Below, in pieces: positions 14,910-22,867 of a stretch of 64,000 nt of DNA; within the stretch, counting starts at the first letter, position 1; each line of letters opens with the position of its first letter. Position numbers and translations under genes: made by a program. The notes beneath the pieces are model-generated. The model was given only the letters and a program-made list of their open reading frames with translations. It had not been told where the DNA came from and did no database searches. Source of the stretch: CAVTBX01 sp963733135 (GTDB taxonomy: Bacteria; Actinomycetota; Thermoleophilia; Gaiellales; Gaiellaceae); assembly GCA_963733135.1 (NCBI GenBank), contig CAVTBX010000008.1:62001-126000 (forward strand), read 5' to 3'.

Positions 14910-17176
14910 GACCCGCGGGCCGCCAGCCACGTGCGCTCTGCGGTCATAGGCAGCTCCCGCACACGCGCCCCGATCACACGCGCGATCGCGTTGGCGATCG
15001 CCCCCGGCGTCGGAACGGTGGGCGGCTCCCCCACTCCCTTCGACCCGCGCGGGCCGCCGTTCTGCGCCGGCGTCTCGACCCACTCGACGTCGATGCGCGG
15101 AGCGTCGGCCGCCGTGACGAGCTTGTAGTCGAGGAGGTGCGGGTTGAGCTGGCTCCCATCCTCGTCGAGCCACGAGACCTCGTAGAGCGCCTGTCCGATC
15201 CCCATCACGACACCGCCGTAGACCTGCCCGTCGGCGCCAGGGCGGTTCACGATCACGCCGCAGTCGTGCACCGCGGCGACGTGCAGGACGCGCACGATCC
15301 CGGTCTCGCGGTCCACCTTGACCCGAGCGGCGTGCGTGAAGACCTGTGGCTCCAGGAACGACTCGAAGCCCAGCCGCCCGAGGCAGCCGGACTCCGGCTC
15401 GCAGGGCGGGTCGTCGGGCGGCGTGCCCGAACCCTTGCCGATGAGCGGCACGCCAGACTCGGCGAGCTGCGTGATCGGGATCGAGCGAGTTGGTGTTCCC
15501 TTGACCCGGACGTGCCCCTCCGCGAGCTCGAGATCCGCTGCGGAGATCTCGAGCTCCTCCGAGGCGAGCTCGAGGAGCTTCTCGCGCACCTCGCGGGCGG
15601 CCAACACCACCGCGCGGCCGTTGTTGAACGTCGTCTGCGAGCCGGAGGAGCCGCCGTCGTACGGGCCCGCGTCCGTGTCCTGGTAGAGGATCGAGAACGA
15701 GCCAGGCTCCATGCCGAGCTCCTCGGCGGCCAAGAGAGGGAGCCCCATGACCGCCCCGCTCCCGTTCTCCTGCGCGCCGGTGACAATCGTGCCGGTGCCG
15801 TCACCGTTCAGCTTTACGTACGCGCCTGAGTTACCCCCGAAGGACGGCCACCAGCCGCACGCGACTCCGATCGCCTCGTCCTCCGGGAGCTCGCCTTCGG
15901 GCGCGATCAGCTCGACGGCGCGGTCGAGTGTCTCCTTGATCGCGATCGGCCCGAAGACCTGATGGGTCGGGCTCTCGTCACCTTCCTCGATGAGTGTGCG
16001 CCGGCGAAGCTCGACGGGGTCGAGGCCGAGCGCCTCGGCGAGCTCGTCCATGTGCTGCTCGAGCGCCCAGCAGACCTGCGGCGCCGTCGGAGCGCGGATC
16101 GAGCCGGACGGCTGGTTGTTCGTGTAGACGAGCGTCGAGTCGACCTTCACGTTCTCGACGACGTACGGCCCGACCGCGTGCATCGCGGCGAGCTGGGCGA
16201 AGAAACCTCCCTCACCGCAGTAGGCACCGCCGTCCAGGATGAGTCGCCCGCGGCGCGCGACCAGCGTCCCGTCGCTCTTCGCGCCCGTCTCGAGCTCGAT
16301 CACCATCCCTTCGCGGCGGTGGTCGGGAGCGATGAACTCCTCCTCGCGCGTGAACACGAGCTTGACGGGCCTCCGGACGGCACGTGCGAGCGCGGCGACG
16401 TGGCCCTCGAAGTGGAAGTCGCACTTCGACCCGAAGCCTCCCCCGAGAAGCGGCACGACGACCCGGACGTGCGATTCCGGGATCTGGAGGACGTCAGCGA
16501 CACCACTCCGCGCCGCGAACGGAACCTGCGTCGACGACCAGACGGTGACGCGATCGCCCTGCCATTGCGCGAGGATCGCGCGCGGCTCGATCGGCGCTCC
16601 CTGCGAGGAGTCCGTCACGTAGCGCCCCTTGACCACGACGTCGGCTCCCTCCAGGGCAGCGTCCGCGTCGCCGCGGGTCACCGTGGAGAAGCCGAGCACG
16701 TTTCCGTTTCGCCTGAGTTGCTCGTCGGCCTCGTACTCCTGCCAGTCCTCGTGGATGAGGGGTGCGTCGTCGCCGAGCGCCGCCTCCAGGTCGCTGACGG
16801 CCGGGAGCGGCTCGTACTCGACCTCGATCGCGGCTGCGGCGGCGGCGGCTATCTGGGGCGTCTGCGCGGCGACAGCCGCGACGATGTCTCCCTCGAATCG
16901 CACGCGGTCGCGCGCGAACATGAGCCGGTCCTTGACCATCTGGCCGTAGCGGACCTCGGGCACGTCCTCGTGCGTCAGGATCGCGTGAACGCCGGGCATG
17001 GAGCGCGCCTGCGACGTGTCGATGGAGACGATCCGGGCGTGCGTGTGGTCGGCGTAGCGGAACTTCGCGTGCAGCTGCCCGGTCAGGCTGAGGTCGGCCG
17101 TGTAGCGGCCGGATCCGGTGACCTTCTCCTTGCCGTCCGGGCGTAGGAAGGTCGGGGCTGCGGCGGCGGAGCTAAT
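14906..17176 (-). CDS. Molybdenum hydroxylase, Mo-pterin large subunit (non-canonical start)
   Basis: About 756 residues. Mo-cofactor motifs include GGGFGSKCDFHFEG, GSIRAPTAPQVCWALEQHMD and the catalytic-Glu region KGVGEPPTVPTPGA near the end. It lacks the AYxCSFR loop of true (form I) CO dehydrogenase, so the substrate is probably a heterocycle or aldehyde. Homologous sequence (LRPDGKEKVTGSGRYTADLS) extends well upstream of the first ATG (16999), but no ATG, GTG or TTG exists in frame before the upstream stop. The best-placed codon is ATT at 17176-17174, overlapping the preceding small gene's TAG. Confidence 0.85.
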   Translation of the reverse strand: MSSAAAAPTFLRPDGKEKVTGSGRYTADLSLTGQLHAKFRYADHTHARIVSIDTSQARSMPGVHAILTHEDVPEVRYGQMVKDRLMFARDRVRFEGDIVAAVAAQTPQIAAAAAAAIEVEYEPLPAVSDLEAALGDDAPLIHEDWQEYEADEQLRRNGNVLGFSTVTRGDADAALEGADVVVKGRYVTDSSQGAPIEPRAILAQWQGDRVTVWSSTQVPFAARSGVADVLQIPESHVRVVVPLLGGGFGSKCDFHFEGHVAALARAVRRPVKLVFTREEEFIAPDHRREGMVIELETGAKSDGTLVARRGRLILDGGAYCGEGGFFAQLAAMHAVGPYVVENVKVDSTLVYTNNQPSGSIRAPTAPQVCWALEQHMDELAEALGLDPVELRRRTLIEEGDESPTHQVFGPIAIKETLDRAVELIAPEGELPEDEAIGVACGWWPSFGGNSGAYVKLNGDGTGTIVTGAQENGSGAVMGLPLLAAEELGMEPGSFSILYQDTDAGPYDGGSSGSQTTFNNGRAVVLAAREVREKLLELASEELEISAADLELAEGHVRVKGTPTRSIPITQLAESGVPLIGKGSGTPPDDPPCEPESGCLGRLGFESFLEPQVFTHAARVKVDRETGIVRVLHVAAVHDCGVIVNRPGADGQVYGGVVMGIGQALYEVSWLDEDGSQLNPHLLDYKLVTAADAPRIDVEWVETPAQNGGPRGSKGVGEPPTVPTPGAIANAIARVIGARVRELPMTAERTWLAARGS

Positions 17177-17351
17177 CGCCCGGGCGGCGTGTGCCGCCGA
17201 AGACGCCGCGGAGCCACAGGCGAAGCTTCCCGACCGCCAGATCCTCGACGTCGGCCGGCGGGCGCTCGGCCACCACGTCGGGCTCCGGCTCGGATTCGGG
17301 CTGCTGTGCAGTCCGATCGTCCGCTTCGGCGAAGGAGGCCCAGGAGGTCAC
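17172..17351 (-). CDS. Small acidic hypothetical protein upstream of the Mo hydroxylase operon
   Basis: 59 residues from GTG 17351: an acidic Pro/Glu-rich first half (QQPESEPEPDVVAERPPADV) and a basic amphipathic C-terminus (VGKLRLWLRGVFGGTRRPGD). Its TAG stop overlaps the proposed ATT start of the large subunit, which suggests translational coupling. No strong Shine-Dalgarno sequence. It might be a chaperone-like or membrane-tethering accessory; unproven. Confidence 0.5.
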   Translation of the reverse strand: MTSWASFAEADDRTAQQPESEPEPDVVAERPPADVEDLAVGKLRLWLRGVFGGTRRPGD

Positions 17352-17396
17352 GACTCGACTATTCCACGCAAAGGGCGGCTTGCCAAGGGCCTTCCC

Positions 17397-17762
17397 TCAC
17401 GCCTGAACGGTCTCCCGGTATTCGAGCAGTTCGACGTACACGGCACGCGAGGCTTCGGCCACCTTCAGGGCTAGCGCGGCCAGGTCGCGGCCCTCTATGG
17501 CAGGCACGAAGACGACCCCCGCTCGGTTCACGTTCAGGCCGGCCTCGGCCACCACGGCGTCGGCCATGCGAAGCCAACCGGGCGGCCGCCCTACGCGCTC
17601 GATGGCGCCTCCCCCGTCGTCCAGGTCGTACCGGCGTCCGCGCTTCCGAACATGAACGACGATCGGGTCGTCGCCATAGATGAGTCCACTCGCAACCGTC
17701 GTCTCGGCGCTCTCCCGGCCGCCGAGCGCGCCTTCGAGCTCAGCACGGATGGTCTCCACCAT
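17397..17762 (-). CDS. Conserved hypothetical protein
   Basis: 121 residues. The first half has DDPIVVHVRKRGRRYDLDDG followed by GGAIERVG, a strand-rich segment reminiscent of DUF1828-type proteins with their Y-D-[LI]-D-D-G motif; the second half (ADAVVAEAGLNVNRAGVVFV and a long helix) completes a compact alpha/beta fold. No catalytic motif recognised. It starts one base from the stop of the membrane protein gene upstream, so the two are probably co-transcribed. Confidence 0.65.
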   Translation of the reverse strand: MVETIRAELEGALGGRESAETTVASGLIYGDDPIVVHVRKRGRRYDLDDGGGAIERVGRPPGWLRMADAVVAEAGLNVNRAGVVFVPAIEGRDLAALALKVAEASRAVYVELLEYRETVQA

Positions 17763-18521
17763 CTAGAAGCGACCGCCTTCGACCGCCTCCAGCCCGCGCC
17801 CGGGGATTACTGGCGCCGATGGCGTCGTAACTCCCGTCTCCACCGGCCGGGCCAGCAGCGCGAAGACGATGCCGCCGAGACCGATCATGAGGAGAAGCGC
17901 GCCGCCGACGGTGAAGCCGACTCCGACCGGCACGAGGAAGCCGACCTTGGCGCCGAGCTCGAACCGCGCGTCGATGCCGGCCGAACCGTCCGCGTTCATG
18001 ACGACGATCGCCCAGCGACCAGGCTCCACATCCCACTCGACCTCGCCGCTTCCATCGACCACGGTTGAGGCGACCCAGAGCCTCGCGTTGACCGGCGTCC
18101 CGGGGGCCCGCGACCCGATCGACTGCCGGGTGGCCACGTCGAACGGGTCCGTCCCGACTCCCGTGGCCACCTCGTGTGGGACGTCGTTCAGGAAGCGGAG
18201 AACCGAATCCGTGCCTGCGACTCCGATGAAGAGCGCCTTCTCGGAGTCGATCGCGCGGATCCGGATCGTGCCGAGCCGCTCCTGGTCGAAGAGCCAGCGT
18301 GGCGCATCTTCGACCACCTCGAGGCCCGCGGATGAGATGGCGAACGTCGGGCTCGAGACCGCGTGCGGGCCCGTCGTGAAGTACCCGTCCGCGTCGCGTT
18401 CGCCGTCCAACCAAAGAAGCGAGGCACCGGCCACGATCAGGCAGGTCGCGAGCAGCGCGACGATCCCGCCGACCACCGCAGCGACTGTGTGCCCGCCTCC
18501 CTGCGGGTGGCGTCCCTCCAT
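17763..18521 (-). CDS. Two-pass membrane protein with large external domain
   Basis: 252 residues from ATG 18521. TM1 is AAVVGGIVALLATCLIVAGA (about 13-35) and TM2 is FLVPVGVGFTVGGALLLMIG (about 200-225). The roughly 160 residues between are strand-rich and would face outside, ending in EVEWDVEPGRWAIVVMNADG. The C-terminal tail is cytoplasmic and Pro-rich. This layout is common in actinobacterial cell-envelope proteins of unknown function. The Arg-rich upstream extension to 18929 is rejected. Confidence 0.72.
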   Translation of the reverse strand: MEGRHPQGGGHTVAAVVGGIVALLATCLIVAGASLLWLDGERDADGYFTTGPHAVSSPTFAISSAGLEVVEDAPRWLFDQERLGTIRIRAIDSEKALFIGVAGTDSVLRFLNDVPHEVATGVGTDPFDVATRQSIGSRAPGTPVNARLWVASTVVDGSGEVEWDVEPGRWAIVVMNADGSAGIDARFELGAKVGFLVPVGVGFTVGGALLLMIGLGGIVFALLARPVETGVTTPSAPVIPGRGLEAVEGGRF

Positions 18522-18598
18522 GGAGGAAGAGTGCCGCGTCTCAGGCCATTCGCTCACCGAGTCAACCTGTGTCCAGGGGTGCGGATAACCGTACCCCG

Positions 18599-19015
18599 CT
18601 ACTCGTCGGCGAGGAGCGCGCCGAGCACGAGGCCGAAGACCGCGTGGACGACCACCTCGTGCGCCGCGACACGCGGGTGGGTGAAAAGCCGCGGCCAGGC
18701 TCCGCTCCTGCGATCGCAGTGGATGCGGTCGATGGCGACCATCCCGGCCCAGAGACCGGCGTTCTCGACCTGTGCTGCAATGAGTCCCTGCTTGGGGCCG
18801 CGGCCCCCGAGCCGCTCGAATGCCGCTCCGAAGAGGGCGCCGTTGACGAGATGCGAGCCGAGCCCGATCGCCGGCCAGGCTCGATGCGTCGTGAATAGCC
18901 GGCCCAGGAGCCGAACGTCCGAATACCACGGAATGCGAAGCGCACGAGCAACGCCGGGCTCCACAGCGGCCCAGGCCGATGCGGCCGCGACACCCGCAAG
19001 GCTTCCCCGGAGCAT
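18599..19015 (-). CDS. Hypothetical membrane protein
   Basis: 138 residues with hydrophobic segments near residues 3-18 (RGSLAGVAAASAWAAVEPGV), 50-66 (GLGSHLVNGALFGAAFERLG) and 115-135 (AHEVVVHAVFGLVLGALLA). Gly/Ala-rich helices with His and Asp residues inside the membrane parts; family not recognised. It diverges from the MFS gene by 22 bases, so the promoters overlap. Confidence 0.65.
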   Translation of the reverse strand: MLRGSLAGVAAASAWAAVEPGVARALRIPWYSDVRLLGRLFTTHRAWPAIGLGSHLVNGALFGAAFERLGGRGPKQGLIAAQVENAGLWAGMVAIDRIHCDRRSGAWPRLFTHPRVAAHEVVVHAVFGLVLGALLADE

Positions 19016-19037
19016 CCTTGGACTCTATCCTCGCGCC

Positions 19038-20513
19038 ATGGCCGCGCTGAGCCTCGAACGTCGGCGCCAGCTGACCCTCGTCGCGACGATCCTCGGATCC
19101 TCGCTCGCGTTCATCGACGCGACGGTCGTGATCGTCGCCATGCCGACCATCGAGCAGGATCTCGACCTCGGCCTCACGGGCGAGCAGTGGATCTTCCTCT
19201 CGTACTCGCTCGCCTTAGCGGCGCTCTACCTGCCGGCGGGCGCGGTCGGCGATCGTTACGGCCGCCGACCGGTTTTCATCGCGGGAGCCGTGGGCTTCGC
19301 GGTCGCCTCCGCTCTCGCCGGCGCGGCGCCCAACGAGACAACGCTCATCGTCGCCCGAACCCTCCAGGGGGTCGCCGGCGCCTTCCTCACCACCAACTCG
19401 CTTGCGCTCCTTCGGGCGGTGTACGCCGACGAGGCCGGGAGAGCGATCGGGCTCTGGACATCCTTCACGAGCGTCGCCACGATCGCCGGCCCTCCGGCGG
19501 GAGGCGCTCTCGTGGAATGGGTGTCCTGGCGCTGGATCTTCTTCCTGAACCTGCCCTTTGCCGTGCTCGCGATCGTGGCCGCGCGCGCCGGCACGTGCGA
19601 GGAGCGCCGCCCGGAGACGATCGGCAGGCTCGACGTGCCCGGGGCGCTGCTCGCCGCGATCGCGTTCGGCACGCTGACGTGGGGCCTGGTCGAGGGGGCG
19701 GAGCAGGGCTTCGGCGAGCTGTGGTGGACGTTCGTCGTGTCTGCTGCCGCCTTCGCCGCCTTCGTGGTCGTCGAGCGACGCGTCGCCGAGCCCATGCTCC
19801 CCTTCAGGCTCTTCCGCCGCCGGAACTTCGCCTTCGCGAACCTCCAGACATTCCTCGTCTATGCGGCGCTGTACGGGTTCTTCGTCTACTTCACGCTCTA
19901 CCTCCAGTTCCTCGGCTTCTCGCCGTTCGAGGCCGGGCTCCTGAATATCCCGTCGAGCATCGTCCTGATCCTGCTCGCCGCGCGGTTCGGCGCCATCGCG
20001 GACCGCCAAGGGCCGCGTCTTCTCCTGACGCTGGCCCCGCTCATGCTCGCGCTCGGCACGCTGCTAATCCTCCCGGTCTCGGAGCAGAGCGACTTCTGGA
20101 CGTTCGGCATCGCGAGCCTCGTCGTGTTCTCGCTCGGCCTTGCGATGCTCGTCGCGCCGATCACGTCGACGGCGCTCAAGTCGGCCCCCTCGGACTTCGC
20201 GGGAATCGCCTCCGGCGTCAACTCGACCGTGTCGCGCGTGGGCAGCCTGACAGCGGTAGCGCTCATCGGCCTCGTGATCACGTTGGTGTTCACCGGCCAG
20301 GTCACCGACCCGGACGCTGTGCCGCTCGCCCGGGATCAGACGGACCCGGCGCTCCGAGAAGGCTCGATCGATGGCTTCCGCGCGGGCATGCTCCTCGCGG
20401 CGGGCCTCGCCATAGCCGGGTCGCTCGTCGCCGCATTCGGGATCTCGAACGCGGACGCGCGGGCCGAAGTGAAGCCGGTCAGCGAACCCGCAGCGGCGCC
20501 AGCCGAAAGTTGA
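19038..20513 (+). CDS. DHA2-family (EmrB/QacA-type) MFS drug exporter
   Basis: 491 residues from ATG 19038 with about 14 hydrophobic segments. Signatures: FIDATVVIVAMPTIEQDL in TM1, GAVGDRYGRRPVFIAGAVGF (motif A) and ARTLQGVAGAFLTTNSLALL (motif C region). Such proton antiporters export drugs or metabolites across the cytoplasmic membrane. The 3' end overlaps the convergent ATP-grasp gene by 35 bases. Confidence 0.93.
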   Translation: MAALSLERRRQLTLVATILGSSLAFIDATVVIVAMPTIEQDLDLGLTGEQWIFLSYSLALAALYLPAGAVGDRYGRRPVFIAGAVGFAVASALAGAAPNETTLIVARTLQGVAGAFLTTNSLALLRAVYADEAGRAIGLWTSFTSVATIAGPPAGGALVEWVSWRWIFFLNLPFAVLAIVAARAGTCEERRPETIGRLDVPGALLAAIAFGTLTWGLVEGAEQGFGELWWTFVVSAAAFAAFVVVERRVAEPMLPFRLFRRRNFAFANLQTFLVYAALYGFFVYFTLYLQFLGFSPFEAGLLNIPSSIVLILLAARFGAIADRQGPRLLLTLAPLMLALGTLLILPVSEQSDFWTFGIASLVVFSLGLAMLVAPITSTALKSAPSDFAGIASGVNSTVSRVGSLTAVALIGLVITLVFTGQVTDPDAVPLARDQTDPALREGSIDGFRAGMLLAAGLAIAGSLVAAFGISNADARAEVKPVSEPAAAPAES

Positions 20514-21651
20514 GCCGGGCCGCGCGCTCGCGGCAGCGCTCCACGGCTTCCTCGCGCGTCTCGCCGAACCCATAGAGGATCGCGAGGCGGAAGCTCTGGG
20601 CATCGTTCACGCCCTGCGCGGAGAGGTCGAGGCCCGGGCGGACGAGAAGCTCCGTCTCGTCCTCGGGATCCGGAACCGCCTCGACGTAGCCGTCGTGGAA
20701 GGTGCGCAGGACGTAGCTGACGCCCACGCCGTCCGGCAAGCCTGGTTCCCAGCCCGGGTCGGCGCCGGTCGAGAGCTCGAAGAGGGCGTCGTACGTCGAC
20801 CGGCCGTGGAGTCCGGCGACAAGCGGAGCGAACTGCGAGGCGAGGCGGCCGTTCGCCTCGATGATCTGCGCCGGCCCTGCCTCCGGGACGAAGAACTCGA
20901 CGTTAAAGAACCCGCCGTCGAATCCGAGCGCCGGGATGATCCGCCCGGCGATCTCCTGAAGCTCGGCCTGGCGCTCCGCCGGAAGGAAGCTCGGGTACTC
21001 GAAGCGCTCGAAGCTGTTCGTGCCTGCGTACTTGACCGAGTCGGTGACGCCGATGGTCGTAACGCGCCCACCGTGCGAGTAGCCCTCGAGCGTCACCTCG
21101 TGACCCGACAGGAGCTCCTCGGCGAGAAAACCGTGCGATCCGGGTGGGGACGCCACGGCGAGCCGCGCGATATCGGCCCAGCGGTTCGTGTACCAGTCGG
21201 TCTCGTGGAGTCCCAGCAGGTCGCCGGCGTCGTCGACCCGGACTGCGTTCTGTGAGAGCCGGCCCACGACCGGCTTCACAAAGAACGGGAAACCGAAGGG
21301 CGGCGTTCCGTTCAGCTCCGCAAACGCCGGTGTGGCCTCGGGCGCGACGCTCTGCTGGATGCGCCGCGAGGTCGGCTTGTGCTGGCAGGCGATGAGCGAC
21401 TCGGCACTCGGCGCGGGCACGCCCTTCCGTGCGGCAAGGAGTGACGCCATGAGCGCACTCCCGTCCTTCGTGGCGACGATCCCGTCCGCCGGTACGGCCT
21501 CCCACTCGTCGAGGAACGCGATTGGATCGAAGCCGGCGAGGTGGTCGAGATCGGACCCCGCGTAGCGGATCCGGTACCGGCTGGCGAGTCCCTCTCCTTC
21601 GATGGCACGAAGGTCCCGCTCCTGCGGGCAGACGACGAGAATGTCCCTCAT
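20479..21651 (-). CDS. ATP-grasp superfamily ligase
   Basis: 390 residues from ATG 21651 (MRDILVVCPQERDLRAIEGE). An N-terminal Rossmann-like pre-grasp domain, then the ATP-grasp core: GFPFFVKPVVGRLSQNAVRV, FLAEELLSGHEVTLEGYSHG, and the metal-binding FNVEFFVPEAGPAQIIEANG with E and N ligands. These enzymes join a carboxylate to an amine or thiol through an acyl phosphate. Substrates unknown. It is divergent from the MetE-like gene and may belong to the same functional group. Confidence 0.88.
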   Translation of the reverse strand: MRDILVVCPQERDLRAIEGEGLASRYRIRYAGSDLDHLAGFDPIAFLDEWEAVPADGIVATKDGSALMASLLAARKGVPAPSAESLIACQHKPTSRRIQQSVAPEATPAFAELNGTPPFGFPFFVKPVVGRLSQNAVRVDDAGDLLGLHETDWYTNRWADIARLAVASPPGSHGFLAEELLSGHEVTLEGYSHGGRVTTIGVTDSVKYAGTNSFERFEYPSFLPAERQAELQEIAGRIIPALGFDGGFFNVEFFVPEAGPAQIIEANGRLASQFAPLVAGLHGRSTYDALFELSTGADPGWEPGLPDGVGVSYVLRTFHDGYVEAVPDPEDETELLVRPGLDLSAQGVNDAQSFRLAILYGFGETREEAVERCRERAARLNFRLAPLRVR

Positions 21652-21763
21652 GGTCGGACGCCCGCAGGCGTTCCGAAATGGTACCGGCACATGTCGAGAC
21701 CGTTACGGGATCGGTCGGATTCGCTCCTTCGGGCGCACAGCACCGCGGCGGTAGGGTCCGCCC

Positions 21764-22867
21764 GTGCTGAGAGTCCGCGCTGACATCGTCGGGAGTCTGC
21801 TCCGCCCGCCGGAACTTCGAGAGGCGCAGGACGCACACGGGCGCGGCGAGCTCTCGACCGCGGACTTCAAGGCCGTCGAGGATCGGGCGGTCGACCGCGT
21901 GATCGTGCTCCAGGAGGACGCGGGCCTCGACGTCGTGACGGACGGCGAGCAGCGACGGCTCTCCTTCCAGAGCGGCCTGCCTGCGGCCTGCGAGGGCTTT
22001 GCCGATTGGGATCTCGACGCGTTCCTCTGGGGGCGGTGGGAGAGCGACGAGCTCGGCCCGATGGAGGTCGCGAGGCCGCCGATCGGCGTCGTCGGAAAGC
22101 TCCGCCGGGTGCGCTCGATCGCCGCAGAGGAGTTCGTGTACGCGCGCTCGCAGGCGACGCGGCCGGTGAAGGTGACGCTGCCGAGTCCGAGCCTGTTCGC
22201 GAACTTCTGGGACCCCGAGCGGTCGACAGGCGCGTACCCGAGCCTCGAGGCGTTCCTCGAGGACGTCGCGGAGATTCTCCGCGAGGAGGTCGACGAGCTC
22301 GAGCGCCTGGGCTGCACGTACGTCCAGCTCGACGCTCCGCACTACCCGCTCCTCCTCGACGAGGGCTACCGGGCCTTCTACGAGAGCCGGGGCTGGCCGG
22401 CCGACCGCTGGCTCGAGCTCGGGCTCGAGCTCGACAACCACGTGATCGGCGAACGTCCGGGCGTGACGTTCGGCTTCCATCTCTGCCGCGGCAACCAGGC
22501 CTCGCGCTGGCTCGTGTCGGGCGGCTACGACGCGATCGCCGAGCGGATCTTCCGCGGCGTGCGGGCCGATCGCCTGCTCCTCGAGTACGACGACGAGCGC
22601 TCCGGAGGCTTCGAGCCGCTGGCCCAGGTTCCTGAGGACAAGGTGGCGGTCCTCGGGCTCGTGACGACGAAGACTGCGCGACGCGAGACGGTCGAGGAGC
22701 TCGTGGCTCGTGTCCGAGAGGCTGCGCAGTTCTGCCCGCTCGAGCGGCTCGCGGTGTCGCCGCAATGCGGGTTCGCGACCTCGGTCGTCGGCAATGCGAT
22801 CTCGGAGGACGACGAACGAGCCAAGCTTCGGGTCGTCGCGGAGACGGCCCAGTCGGTGTGGCCGTGA
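21764..22867 (+). CDS. MetE C-terminal-like zinc methyltransferase
   Basis: 367 residues from GTG 21764. UROD/MetE-type barrel, like the YxjG/YxjH group that carries only the C-terminal half of cobalamin-independent methionine synthase. The zinc ligands are present: H-x-C in FGFHLCRGN, E in LLLEYDDER, C in AVSPQCGFATS. It should transfer a methyl group to a thiol; both donor and acceptor are unknown. Its stop overlaps the start of the lyase-like gene (GTGA), so the two are translationally coupled. Confidence 0.85.
   Translation: MLRVRADIVGSLLRPPELREAQDAHGRGELSTADFKAVEDRAVDRVIVLQEDAGLDVVTDGEQRRLSFQSGLPAACEGFADWDLDAFLWGRWESDELGPMEVARPPIGVVGKLRRVRSIAAEEFVYARSQATRPVKVTLPSPSLFANFWDPERSTGAYPSLEAFLEDVAEILREEVDELERLGCTYVQLDAPHYPLLLDEGYRAFYESRGWPADRWLELGLELDNHVIGERPGVTFGFHLCRGNQASRWLVSGGYDAIAERIFRGVRADRLLLEYDDERSGGFEPLAQVPEDKVAVLGLVTTKTARRETVEELVARVREAAQFCPLERLAVSPQCGFATSVVGNAISEDDERAKLRVVAETAQSVWP

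Noticed and set aside
14906..17176. True aerobic CO dehydrogenase
   Set aside because: The AYxCSFR active-site loop of form I CoxL is absent; only the general molybdenum hydroxylase family is supported.
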